Below are positions 46,115 to 55,649 of a DNA stretch of 64,000 nt, one piece after another. Source of the stretch: Mytilus californianus (lineage: Eukaryota; Mollusca; Bivalvia; Mytilida; Mytilidae); contig NW_026262734.1 in the NCBI RefSeq assembly GCF_021869535.1, positions 72,873,839-72,937,838 of the forward strand. Reading direction: 5' to 3'. Made by a program: the position numbers and the translations under genes. Numbering within the stretch: the first letter of the stretch is position 1; every line of letters begins with the position of its first letter. Below the pieces are notes generated by a model. That model was given only the letters and a program-made list of their open reading frames with translations. It had not been told where the DNA came from and searched no databases.

Positions 46115-46539
46115 TGGAACATATAATTTTCATTCGAAGTGATCAATCTGATGCATATTACCCTAATAATTCACTGTTCAAGTTCAAAGTGTGTTTAAAT
46201 GAAGTTTTACAATTACAAGGTGAATGGAAACTGGGAATATTAGATTTTTACATAGATCAAAACGTTACAAAAAAGAACAATCATCAATTATACTTGTTTT
46301 GTGATGTATGTAGTGGAGTGAACGTTTTCCCCAATATACAATATTCACTTTTAAGAAGAATATTTCCCACGGATATGAGTACATGGAATTATATTTTTTC
46401 CTATCCAATTTATTTACCAGTAAAGAAAAACGAAATTCATGTCTTAGAATTTCTTATAAAAGATGAACACGGAGAAAACGCTTCATTTTTGAAAAATAAT
46501 TTGTCTTTTACACTACAATTTATACCAAGCTTATTTTAA
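46114..46539 (+). CDS. Penton-like minor capsid protein (single jelly-roll), Polinton type
   Basis: 141 residues from the ATG that overlaps the integrase stop. The N-terminal YYPNNSLFKFKVCLNEVLQL and GEWKLGILDFYID match the (Y)-P-x-N-(T/S)-x-x-x-F-x-x-x-L...L-x-G-x-W-x-(V/L)-G pattern of Polinton minor capsid proteins. The C-terminal YLPVKKNEIHVLEFLIKDEH and LSFTLQF fit the closing strands of a jelly roll (I-x-F-x-I-x-D...G). It would form pentamers at capsid vertices. It is shorter than many family members. No break was seen. Confidence 0.7.
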   Translation: MEHIIFIRSDQSDAYYPNNSLFKFKVCLNEVLQLQGEWKLGILDFYIDQNVTKKNNHQLYLFCDVCSGVNVFPNIQYSLLRRIFPTDMSTWNYIFSYPIYLPVKKNEIHVLEFLIKDEHGENASFLKNNLSFTLQFIPSLF

Positions 46540-46546
46540 CGCAGAT

Positions 46547-46909
46547 ATGACGAATACTGATAAAATGTACATTCCTAATGTTAATCAATGGACAAGATAT
46601 TATCAGAATGTAGTTAGTGGTCAATCAAATGCTTACGTAACTCATATGAAATCTGGATATAACAAAGGATCGCAATCGGGATCATTTATGATTCCAATTT
46701 CGAATAAATCTTATCCAATTCGTGCAGAAAAAGAAAATAATTTTGTAGTGCGTTTAGTGTCACCTAGTGAACAAATTGTAAATCAAGCAAAGGAAGAGAT
46801 AAAAATTGACGATGAGAGTATAAATAAAACGGACAGAAAGAGAAAATATCATCATTCGCCACAAAGCCGGGGAGGTGAAAAGAAGACGAAAACAATCGAA
46901 AAAAGATAA
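46547..46909 (+). CDS. ORF-G, small protein with basic C-terminus
   Basis: 120 residues, ATG at 46547, 7 bp after the penton stop. Aromatic N terminus (MYIPNVNQWTRYYQNVVSGQ), a middle with GSQSGSFMIPISNKSYPI, and a very basic tail (KTDRKRKYHHSPQSRGGEKK) that looks like a nuclear signal. Polinton-like elements often carry a similar Y-Y-x-x-Q-x-x-G ... G-SF-x-x-P ORF between penton and major capsid genes. Its role (DNA-binding or minor virion protein) is not known. Confidence 0.6.
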   Translation: MTNTDKMYIPNVNQWTRYYQNVVSGQSNAYVTHMKSGYNKGSQSGSFMIPISNKSYPIRAEKENNFVVRLVSPSEQIVNQAKEEIKIDDESINKTDRKRKYHHSPQSRGGEKKTKTIEKR

Positions 46910-46948
46910 AACTGTTAAAAAACATAAAAGGGATATATTTTCAACATA

Positions 46949-48269
46949 ATGTCCTTGTTAACAAAAGAGAATTTTATTGAAGCACAACCGTCAGAGTTAC
47001 AGATTTTTGAGATACCTCCATATCAAGTAGGTGTTGAAAGTATAACATACGAGGAATGCAGACCTGTTAGTCAAATTACAGTGACTGCTTACAATCCTAT
47101 AGAATTCGATCTATGTGCAAACAATGGTATGGATTATATAGATCTTAAAAGATCGAAACTATACGTGAAATTAAAAGTAAAAAAAAGGAAATGGTGAAGA
47201 TTTACAAGATGGCGATACGGTAGGACCTGTGAACTTATTTTTACAGTCGCTTTGGTCGCAATTGGATGTTTATATACAAGGACAAATGGTAACGTCTAGT
47301 AATACGTATTACCCGTATAAATGTGTGATGAAAACATTACTGCAGTATGGCCAGGACGCAAAGAGTACACAATTATCTTCTAGTCTATACTTAAAAGATA
47401 GATATGGTCACATGGATGAAATATCGACTAACACTGGACTGTATGAACGCAGAAAATTTATTTCTAATTCGAAAACATTAGAAATGGAGGGACCAATTTT
47501 TTCCGATATCTTTGAGATGGATAGATACCTGCTAAATATGTTATCCCTTAAACTAAAACTATACCGCAACGATGCAAGTTTTTGTTTGATGTCTGGAGAA
47601 ATTGATACCAACTATCATATTTCTTTGGAAGATGTCGTGATCAAGCTTTGCAAGATCAGACCTAACCCAGCTATAATTGTTGCTCATTCAGAAGCTTTAA
47701 AGACAACAAATGCTAAGTATCCTTTCACAAAAACCATGATGAAAAATTTTACAATCATGCAAGGAAGCACCTCGTTAATCGTAGAAAATGTTTTCCAAGA
47801 TGTGAAACCAAAAAGTATTGTGCTTGGATTGGTTTCTTCAACTGCTATGTCTGGAGCATATACAAAAAACCCATTCAACTTTATGAATTATGATTTAAAA
47901 CAGGTGACTCTGTTTTGTGACGGAATACCAGTTGATGGCATACCACTCAAACTTGATTTCAACGAGAATAGTGGTGCATCGAACGTTTCTCCTTATGTAA
48001 AAATGTTCGAAACACGAGGAAAGTGGATGTTGGATACGGGGAATGAAATAACAAGGCCTGAATTCAACAATGGATATACGCTTCTATGCTTCAACTTAGA
48101 ACCATTCTTTTCGGATACCAAATATCTTTCACTTCTGAAGCAGGGAAAAATACGATTGGAATGTCAGTTCGGTACTCCATTACCAGAAACAGCTGCCTTA
48201 CTGATTTTAGCTGAAAACTATGGATACTTTGAAATAACCGAGAATCGACAAATAAAGATTGAACACTAA
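46949..48269 (+). CDS. Major capsid-like protein (F54H12.2-type Polinton protein), one frame break
   Basis: An 82-residue N-terminal segment (46949-47197) has ITYEECRPVSQITVTAYNPI, then EFDLCANNGMDYIDLKRSKL. It ends because of an A8 run at about 47180-47187. The following frame is open from there to 48269 with NLFLQSLWSQLDVYIQGQMV, TYYPYKCVMKTLLQYGQDAK and many beta-strand-like stretches. The Y-x-P/Y-...-DYIDL...LY-x-K-(L/V)...LF-x-SLW-x-x-(V/L)-x-V-x-(I/L) order is that of the capsid-like proteins known from invertebrates as F54H12.2-like. A double jelly-roll fold is expected from the family. The span is 1321 nt, one more than a multiple of three. Confidence 0.8.
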
Positions 48270-48766
48270 CATTTCCATGTAAATTGTAAAATCATGACTA
48301 TGACTGTTTGTTTATTGTGTACATCTATCTTTTTTTATAATGTGTGTTTTACTAAAATATAATCAAATAAACGAAAACAAACAACTGGGTTCATTGATAT
48401 TTTTTGATGTTTTATTTCAATCAGATAGGATGCGAAAAAAACCAGGAATACATAAAACAAAGATGTAAAAGTACATTACAAGAAAAAAGTAACTAAATTA
48501 CCCACAAACAAATTTTGTCATACACAAAATAATAAACTGAATAAATACTATCGAATACAATATACAATAAATTATAATAAAAATATGATGCATCTACATT
48601 CTCCCTCACTATATGTAACAATCGAATTTAAATCACCACAAATTTTTGATATACAAAAAAAAATCCCACTTTGCTCTTGTTATTAATACACATTTGACAA
48701 ATAGAAAACAAACAAACAAAAAAATGTCCAATGCATATTTGAATATATAATAAAATACATATACAC
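48270..48766. other. AT-rich spacer after the capsid gene
   Basis: It contains AATAAA at 48366-48371, about 95 bp past the capsid stop, and then A-rich sequence without ORFs up to the inner end of the right arm. This is where the + strand core and the − strand right arm converge. Confidence 0.55.
48366..48371 (+). terminator. Poly(A) signal after the capsid gene
   Basis: AATAAA in ATAATCAAATAAACG, the first such hexamer after the stop at 48267-48269. Likely shared 3' end of the integrase-penton-ORF-G-capsid transcript. Confidence 0.45.
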
Positions 48767-48805
48767 AAAGCGATAAAAAATGTACATTGGCTAAAACTTG
48801 TTTAC

Positions 48806-49470
48806 TCATTTCGGAACAAAAATTACTGGATCTTCTCCTTTGAAAATTTTTGTTCTCAATAAATATGTTTTATCTGTATGCGTTGACAAATCGATTATCA
48901 AATAACCAAACCTACTAGAAACTGCCTTTTCATAAGCTGACATGAAATAATTTAATTGACCTGGGAGAATCTGTCTTCCTAAAACTGATAACTGGTGTTT
49001 GTCACGTTGGTTCTTAAGACAAATTATGTATGTTGCGTTTAACGAAATATTACGTATGCATTTTCCAGGAGGGAAAAGATTTTGCATTAAAAACAAAACT
49101 GTTATATTACAGTGATGAGATTTGACGGTAAAAAGATTTAATACATCACTAGAGTTTGCAGCTTGACATAATAAATCATCAAGACAAAGAATCATATGTT
49201 CTTTATTTTCCGACCATTTATCAATTTCCTCATTCGTTGGTAAACCTTCGTGAAAAGTTATGTTTCTAACTTTTTTTCCATCTCTGAAAACAAATCCTGG
49301 TATGCAGAGTAGCAATAAATGGTTTTCTTTGGTGTTTTTGTAAATAGGTATTCAGATTGAGCTAGTATTTTATATGTAAGCATGGTTTTTCCTGACTGAG
49401 TAGGTCCAACTATTTGTATACAACACGGTGATTGAAACGGCAAAAGCACTTTCTCCGGGTCTTCACACAT
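48806..49470 (-). pseudogene. A32-type packaging ATPase (right copy, one-base frame break)
   Basis: Same gene as 42967-43632 on the minus strand, with Walker A intact. At about 49266-49272 the run that is A8 in the left copy is A7, so the frame is lost after FSEMEKK. The rest, including Walker B, is open in another frame (48806-49315). One substitution (IRTIS to IRNIS) is also seen. The span is 665 nt instead of 666. It is either a decayed duplicate or a homopolymer error in the assembly. Confidence 0.85.
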
Positions 49471-49499
49471 TTTTGTTTGTTTGTTGTCTAAACCTTAAT

Positions 49500-49990
49500 T
49501 GTCTTATGGATTGTGTTTTATTTTCAAGGTATTTGTTTGTTTTATATACTGTTATTTCTAACTTGTTTTAGTTTTTTTATTTGAGAAAGAAAATACAACA
49601 CCAGAGAGAAAAAAAAAAGAATCAAAATACATCACCAGAAAAAAAAAGGATCAAAATACTACAACTGAAAAAAAAAAGAGCCAAGTACACAATAGTGCAA
49701 CAAATGAAGTGAAATACGGAAGCAACCTAATGATTCCGGAATAAAAAAAAAAGCGGATATGAACGAACGATTCCGGAAATGATCGGAAATGACTTTACAT
49801 TCGGAAATAAACGAATGTTTCCGACTACTACCGGAAATAAATATACATACGAAAATAAACGAATGATTACGAAAACAGTCTAAATGATATAAACGAACAT
49901 GAAGTCATTTCTAATGTTTACCAGAAATATAATTTTTTCATTAAAAAATAAATACACAAAGAAAAAATTTCATATCAGTATACAAATTTA
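49500..49990. promoter_or_regulatory. Spacer with CGGAAA-rich dyads upstream of the ATPase (right copy)
   Basis: Inverted counterpart of 42440-42950. It keeps the alternating TTTCCG/CGGAAA motifs but carries a change that introduces TAG into the frame that was open on the left. This supports a non-coding reading. Confidence 0.4.
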
Positions 49991-50028
49991 TTCAATGAAA
50001 TATACATGTATTTATATATAATACAATC

Positions 50029-50433
50029 TTATTGTGTGAAACGTCCTTCAAGTTTTACTTTCCTTTCCATTAAATTATAAACAGTCTCTTTCATTTTGTC
50101 TGATCGAAGTGTATCCAGGAACAACACATGAAAAATGAAAAAGTTTAAAAGCACACTATTTTCCAAGTTCAATGTTATCACATTTTCTCTGTATTTTCCT
50201 AGTATGTGACTGTATTTAAATTCACAATACGCCTGTTCAAAATGTTTTTCAAGTTTATCCAGTTCACTATCCATCAAACAATCGTGTCTATGTTGTGATC
50301 CATGTTCAACTTTGCATCCCTGGCAAAACTTCTTTGATAATTGTTGCACCATTTCTTCTAACAATTCAGCAAAAGAAAACAGTAATATAGTTGAAAGTAG
50401 CCTTTTTTCCATACCGTCTTTAATTTCCACCAT
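50029..50433 (-). CDS. ORF-D, right copy
   Basis: 134 residues. The translation appears identical to 42003-42407, including the Cys/His motif. ORF-D is the best preserved gene of the two arms. Confidence 0.7.
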   Translation of the reverse strand: MVEIKDGMEKRLLSTILLFSFAELLEEMVQQLSKKFCQGCKVEHGSQHRHDCLMDSELDKLEKHFEQAYCEFKYSHILGKYRENVITLNLENSVLLNFFIFHVLFLDTLRSDKMKETVYNLMERKVKLEGRFTQ

Positions 50434-50440
50434 TATACTA

Positions 50441-50701
50441 TCAGTGTTCGTCTATAAATGAATGAAGAAATAAGATGCTTTCCTTTAGATTACACAGGTT
50501 CGTCCAATTTTCTTTACTGATCAGAATCTTTTTCTCTTTAACAACAAGCTGTAATCGGGTATGTTTTCTTCTTTTCTTCACCACCACTTTTATCGTTTCA
50601 TCAATTAAACATTCAATCTGTTTCTTGAACAAATCAGTATGCAAATGTTCAAAGTCACAACCGTACACCTCCTTAGATAAATCAACCTGTGCCTGTGCCA
50701 T
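50441..50701 (-). CDS. ORF-C, right copy
   Basis: 86 residues, intact. It differs from the left copy at two positions (KKRGK to KKRRK, VVKGKK to VVKEKK). Both changes are single-base and keep the frame. Confidence 0.65.
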   Translation of the reverse strand: MAQAQVDLSKEVYGCDFEHLHTDLFKKQIECLIDETIKVVVKKRRKHTRLQLVVKEKKILISKENWTNLCNLKESILFLHSFIDEH

Positions 50702-50863
50702 TGATATAATTGTGTACTTTTATAGTTGTGGTCGCGGATTAAATTGTTCATGATGATTCATAAAACGATTAACGAAACGTATAGAAAACGTTTCAGTCAC
50801 GTGAGGGGGAGGAGTGTCACTAAAACACTCTTTTTTCCTCCTTTCTTTAAATATGAATATCAT

Positions 50864-51097
50864 TTATATTTTATTTATAGAGGGGTTTGGTAAAATGTAA
50901 CCAGTACAACCACTTAACAAACTAACCCATAGTTCTATACTTCCATTTTGTGTTGACAAATTAACAACTGCTGCAATAACAATTATGAAAACTATTATCA
51001 TCTGACAAAAATACACGATCTCTGCTTTTGGTACATTCTGCCCGAAAAAAAAACAACACTTTGTTTGAGGGTTTTCTGTGCTCATTCTCTCTAACAT
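50864..51097 (-). CDS. ORF-B, right copy
   Basis: 77 residues. It is the same as 41342-41572 except for TKCCFFFG in place of TKWCFFG, caused by a base change and a longer T-run, and it remains open. The membrane segment is unchanged, which suggests the ORF is or was under constraint. Confidence 0.65.
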   Translation of the reverse strand: MLERMSTENPQTKCCFFFGQNVPKAEIVYFCQMIIVFIIVIAAVVNLSTQNGSIELWVSLLSGCTGYILPNPSINKI

Positions 51098-51446
51098 TTC
51101 AACTTAAATGATTTTTTTTTTCATATACACAAAAATATATATCTATATTTTATAGGAGAATTTCATTAAGAAGGTGTAATTTCCAATTTTTAATATGAAA
51201 ACTTTTGTTATCATAATGCTGTTTTAGTTGAAATAATATGTGTTTATCAATCGAAAGTAATAAAATATATAATCTAGTTTTCTTTTCTTCGAAAATAAAC
51301 GAGTTGTGAACCTTTTGTAGATATTTCATAATCGTTGGAGAATAAAATCGAACTGATCATGTACAACAATAAAAGACTCTTTTTGAATGATTTGTTGGTC
51401 CTAAAAAGGACCGTTGTACACATGTAAATGATATACATGGATTTTT

Positions 51447-51754
51447 TTATTGGTAGTTGACAGGATCCATAAACTTGTAGTCTGCTAACACTGTATCAAA
51501 GTAACAACCACAAAAATAAAGATCTTCAATAAACTCTGGGTGGTGTTCAAAGTTGTATAGAATACAAACAATGTAACCGTTTTTTAGAAGCCATGTTTCT
51601 ACTGGACACCGAGATAGTTCTTCATGATGAAGTTTATCAACCCTGTTCCTTATCAAATTTGCAGTCTTTTTGGACCTCTTCGCGATCGTCTGATCTTTCC
51701 TGTCAATTCTCTTTCTCTTAAAAGTGTATACATATTAAAATTTTGGAGATTCAT
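51447..51754 (-). CDS. ORF-A, right copy (frame broken)
   Basis: Counterpart of 40682-40991 with an A5 run instead of A7 at the same point (about 51667-51671), also out of frame. Substitutions include W to R after LS and A to T after FD. If only one arm is ever expressed intact, that would have to be settled from RNA. Confidence 0.5.
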
Positions 51755-51955
51755 ATTGTTTGTTCTTATGATAATACTGTTGATGTATGATATATAGTAA
51801 ACGTTTTTCTTAGTTTATAAACTGATTGCATTCAGATTATACTTCAGGATGTAAACGTGGATAGGTCAACGTGTATACCACGTTTACAAGATCATACGTA
51901 GGAGGGTAGGGGGATTAAAAACACTTCCGTTAAGTTTCCACCACCGGATTTTAAC

Positions 51956-52245
51956 CAGGATGTTAAGTAGCAGTTAAGAGGATTACAAGATTTATCTACT
52001 TCAGTTAAGAGGATTATAACCAGGATGTTAAGTACAAGTTAAGAGGATTACAAGATTAATCTACTTCAGTTAAGAGGATTATAACCAGGATGTTAAGTAC
52101 AAGTTAAGAAGATTAAGAGATTAATCCACTTCAGTTAAGAGGATTATAACCAGGATGTTAAGTAGCAGTTAAGAGGATTAAGAGATTAATCCACTTCAGT
52201 TAAGAGGATAATAACCCGGATGTTAAGAAGCAGTTAAGAGGATTA
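51956..52245 (-). repeat. 65-bp subterminal tandem repeats, right arm
   Basis: Mirror image of the left array: AGTTAAGAGGATTA recurs with the same period. Minor differences (GGATAATAACCCGG, AGATTTATCTAC) show the arms have begun to diverge. Confidence 0.9.
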
Positions 52246-52345
52246 AGAGATTATAGACCGGATACTACGTCATAGTTAAGAGGATTAGCTGTGACGTGGC
52301 TTCCTGTGGCGGAACTGTGGCGGACTGACCCAATTTCCTACTACT

Positions 52346-52351
52346 CCCAGC
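52346..52351. repeat. Target site duplication, right (CCCAGC)
   Basis: Identical to the six bases at 40085-40090, directly outside the right terminus (...TTTCCTACTACT). Confidence 0.9.
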
Positions 52352-52586
52352 GCTCTCCTTTTTCCGGTGGATGTCAATCATCCGTTTCCCCTATATTACC
52401 CATCCAAACACACTTCTTTCCTTCCCACTTTTTTCTTGAATGGATTCATTGTTTTAAGTCGTTCTCATCCTATATATATATATACGTGAAATATTTGCTT
52501 TTTGACGTTAAGCGAACAATCAATCAATATGTTTTTCCTTTTTAAATTGATGTTGTTAATCTTGTTCTCGTCCTGACTATGCATGG

Positions 52587-52888
52587 CTAGTTCTATAGCA
52601 TGAAACCTTGTATTTCTTATTCATTTCTATCATTTTCATCGGATTCTTATATTTTTTGTGATTAGCTTAAAATTAAATACGGGGTTTTATCCGCGAACGC
52701 CATTATCTTGGTGCAACTTCCGCTCGATTTTTCGGCGGAACGTTTCTTTTAAATTCTCTAACTTCAAGGATTGTTGGTAACCACAAGTTGTTTCTCGTAT
52801 ATTAGCTAATGATAACAAAAATATAAAAAAAATCCATGAAAATGAGAGAAATGAATAAGAAATACGAGGTTTTATGTTATAGAACTAA
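52587..52888. mobile_element. ~300-bp MITE with ~55-bp inverted ends
   Basis: TAGTTCTATAGCATGAAACC and TGTATTTCTTATTCATTTCT at the left are matched in reverse at 52830-52888 with a few mismatches. The interior (TTATCCGCGAACGCCATTAT) has no ORF. It lies 240 bp right of the Polinton-like element and is outside its duplication. Confidence 0.75.
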
Positions 52889-53290
52889 GAATTTTACAAA
52901 ACATATGTTCTGAATAGTTATGCTTAATATATCGAAATGAGTTGGTGATATCAGACCAATATATACTATATGATTCATATTTTAGAATAAATTCAAAATC
53001 TCGAATATCTTGTTTTATTCAATACACGTGGGGTCATGTAAGAAGAATAATAATTTCCTTTTCACACAAAACTATATGAACTGAAATTACCTTTAATAAT
53101 CGAATAAAATTCTTTATGTGCATCCAGCAGGCTGAGTAGTCCTGGGCCGAGTTGTTCGCGGGCAGAAAGTTAAAAGTGAAAGATAAGTTGAGAACCGGTC
53201 GATGGAACGGCTGACCGTTCCAAACTGCTTTTTCCCCCTTTTTCATCCTTTGTCTTCCTAAACTTTAGTTGCAACTCTACAATAATGGTC
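52889..53290. other. Non-coding, nothing recognised
   Basis: A short minus-strand open frame (53034-53246) shows no family. No repeat boundary is clear. Confidence 0.4.
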
Positions 53291-53299
53291 AGATGCAAT

Positions 53300-53645
53300 A
53301 ATGGTCAGAGGAAAGGGCGAGGGTTGGGTACCCACCAAACTAGTTCAACCCGCGTCGCATTTTTGCGCCTGTCCCAAGTCAGGATACTCTGGCCTGTGTT
53401 TGTCTCGTTTCGTTTTCTGTTTTAGTTCTTTTGTGTATTATGGGGTCTAGAATGGAGATTATTTCGCTGAACCGGATTACATATTTGTTTCGAGGACGGC
53501 TGCAGGCTACCCCTGGGTGTGAGGATTCCTCACTGTTCATTGAAGACCCATAGGTCGTCCTGGGCTGTGTTTGAAATATTACTCGCTTGTTGGGTGGTTG
53601 CCTCTTTGACACATTCCCCATTTCAATTCACTTTCTATGTGTCCA
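53300..53645. repeat. Tail of a common mussel-type retroelement repeat
   Basis: GGACGGCTGCAGGCTACCCC, GTTCATTGAAGACCCATAGG and TGGTTGCCTCTTTGACACAT then TCCCCATTTC is a string I recognise from 3' ends of abundant mussel repeats. The minus-strand open frame over 53379-53621 is a by-product. No coding domain. Confidence 0.5.
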
Positions 53646-53764
53646 GTAAATAGTAAATAAATGAGAGCGACACCCAATTTCAACTCTCTTCATTTAGTCG
53701 TATCAGAGATTCTAGAAAACTGTAGTTTTATATTTTCCCTGGTAGTATAGATATATGTTTTGCA

Positions 53765-53970
53765 ATGTATTACCGGCCTGGGATTAGCACAACAGTCAAA
53801 CGGCAAGGCTTTAAAACTGACACAATTCAAATACCCACAGAGGAATTCAAAAAGCACACAAAGAAACACCGTAAACAAGCTCACAAAAATGCAAAAGGGC
53901 AAAAAACAAAGCCTCGTCAGGAGCTGCGGACAGATGGTCAACCCGCAGACCAACAGCAAGGCAAAACAGG
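53765..53970 (+). CDS. Exon-like basic protein segment (copy 1)
   Basis: From ATG 53765 (A at -3) the frame reads MYYRPGISTTVKRQGFKTDT, then EEFKKHTKKHRKQAHKNAKG and a Gln/Pro-rich stretch. It meets a strong donor (AACAG|GTGAGT) at 53970. The segment is very basic and hydrophilic. The part STTVKRQG-(F/I)-(K/E)-TD is repeated at 58436-58560. The family is not recognised. It may be a host exon, or coding sequence carried by a repeat. Confidence 0.45.
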
Positions 53971-54159
53971 TGAGTATATATATTATATTATTTTTATAAA
54001 CATCGAACTCGATACTCAAACCTAAAATTTAATGAAATTTTGCTTGATTCTTTTACATACATCAGTAGAGGGTTCTTAGCTGTCAGTTAACTTTCTAGCT
54101 GAACTGAGACATTTATCTATATTTTTTTTTATTGTGCGCTCTTATTGTCATTTGACATT

Positions 54160-54890
54160 GGTGATCAAAAAGGGGAAAGTTGTGCTTTATAAAAGGTGAC
54201 CTAATTTTGGTACAAATGTTGACTACTACCCAAGATGTCTCCACTGATGAAAAATATCCCTCTATGACTTGCAGTTGCTGAGTTATGGACTATAACAAAA
54301 CGTGATACGTATTAGGACCGCAATGTCTTTTTTTATCTATCATGTTTATGGTTGCCATGTTGGTTGGTGAGCCGTCATAAATTTCACAAACCTGGTAGAG
54401 TACATCCTAAAGATAAAGTATGCAAAGTTTCAAAGCAAACCCTGAAGTGTTTTTGAGAAGATTTTTAAAGAAAGTTGAAAATTTGATGAAAAAATCATCA
54501 GACAATATTGACCCTGAATCTTTTTTGTAGATCTCAGTGAGCCGAACAATTTTGCAATGCTAACTTTTTCTTTAGCTCTTATAGTTTTCAAGATTTTGAG
54601 GATTAAGGGGCCATTACTCTTATAAGGTGTCATCGTACAACTTCGACCCAATGGAGAGTTTTGCATAACTTTTGATGCCGAAAAAAGGAAGGTCGCTTCA
54701 GTTTTCTTCTATCTGTTATACTCTTTAAATCATAAGCCAAAAACTGTGTTTTGACCCCATCCCCCCAACCCCTGAAGATGAAGTGTGTAAAGTTTCAAAG
54801 CAATCCCTTCAGTGGTTTTAGAGACGATCTTTAAAGAAAAGTTAAGGGACGTACGCCGAATGATGACACTTCGGGTCATGTGAGCTAAAA
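54160..54890. repeat. Relative of the hairpin-ended repeat family, partial
   Basis: It shares GTTGCCATGTTGGTTGGT, AAGTTTCAAAGCAA(A/T)CCCT and GATCTTTAAAGAAA blocks with 55650-56730. It ends with a TGAC...GTCA hairpin followed by ATGTGAGCTAAAA (54860-54890), the same 3' end plan as at 31585-31617. Confidence 0.6.
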
Positions 54891-55640
54891 TGTTATGTCA
54901 GATTTAATATAGTAGGTATCATTTTTACGGCTCTTAACTTTTCTTAACCTTAGTTTATGCAAGTTATTCATGGGACGACATAAAATGCATCAACTTTTGC
55001 CATTTAATGACATCTAGATTTTACTTCCGTATGCGTATGTGTGCACATATTGTTGTCTGTTTATGGTCTATATATCTGTGGTTTTATTCTATATTGTCGT
55101 ACATTTATGTCATGATCTTGCCTTAAATTATAGTTTTTTCAATTTTAATTTTCGTGCCCATTCTAATGTGCAACGACTAAGTTATTTTTAAGATTTCCGG
55201 TGTTTTATGTCATATTATAACGCATGCATGTGACGTGATTTAGTGTCCTGTTATCTAGTATGCCTTCGTTCATTGTTGTGGGATATACGTTGTGTTTTTA
55301 TAATGACTGTATTTATTAATTTCATCGTGGTGAGTGTTGTTGCGTTTGACTAGGCTGTATCTTTCTGTTTTATTTAAACGGTATATGTAACAAGTACCAC
55401 ACAAGCGGGTGGTTTGGCATGCCTTAAAGCCAGATTTAATATTAAGTATCATTTTTTACGGCTCTTAACTTTTCTTAACTTTAGTTTATGCAAGTTATTC
55501 ATGGGATGAAATAAAATGCATCAACTTTTGCCATTTAATGACATATTATATTCAAAATACTTGTCCTTTAATAACATGTAAACAATTAAATATGGTACTC
55601 CATATTTACCCATAAACCATATTTTTTAATAACACGTTAA
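54891..55640. repeat. Short direct duplication in non-coding sequence
   Basis: ACGGCTCTTAACTTTTCTTA ... TTTAGTTTATGCAAGTTATT and GCATCAACTTTTGCCATTTA occur at 54927-55008 and again at 55457-55545. The spacing is about 530 bp. No gene. Confidence 0.7.
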
Positions 55641-55649
55641 TAAATGAGT

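Larger units (their letters stand above)
40091..52345 (+). mobile_element. Polinton/Maverick (adintovirus-like) element, 12255 bp, no PolB
   Basis: Both termini read AGTAGTAGGAAAT into the element and are flanked by CCCAGC. It encodes a packaging ATPase (twice), a chromodomain DDE integrase, a penton-like and a major-capsid-like protein, and several small conserved ORFs. This gene set is diagnostic of Polintons and related adintoviruses. It differs from ordinary Polintons in lacking a recognisable protein-primed DNA polymerase and adenain-type protease, in being short, and in having 3.58-kb inverted repeats that include coding genes. The arms differ by only a few changes per kb by eye, so the insertion or the last replication is fairly recent. 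Confidence 0.9.
48767..52345 (-). repeat. Right terminal inverted repeat, ~3.58 kb
   Basis: Inverted copy of 40091-43671, 3579 bp by these borders. Seen differences from the left arm include A-run length changes in ORF-A and the ATPase, two amino-acid changes in ORF-C, one in ORF-A, and TAG in place of TCG inside the spacer. The inner end carries only the first 43 bp of ORF-E. Confidence 0.92.

Noticed and set aside
53379-53621. Minus-strand ORF of 80 codons
   Set aside because: It runs antisense through the tail of a common retroelement repeat and has no domain.
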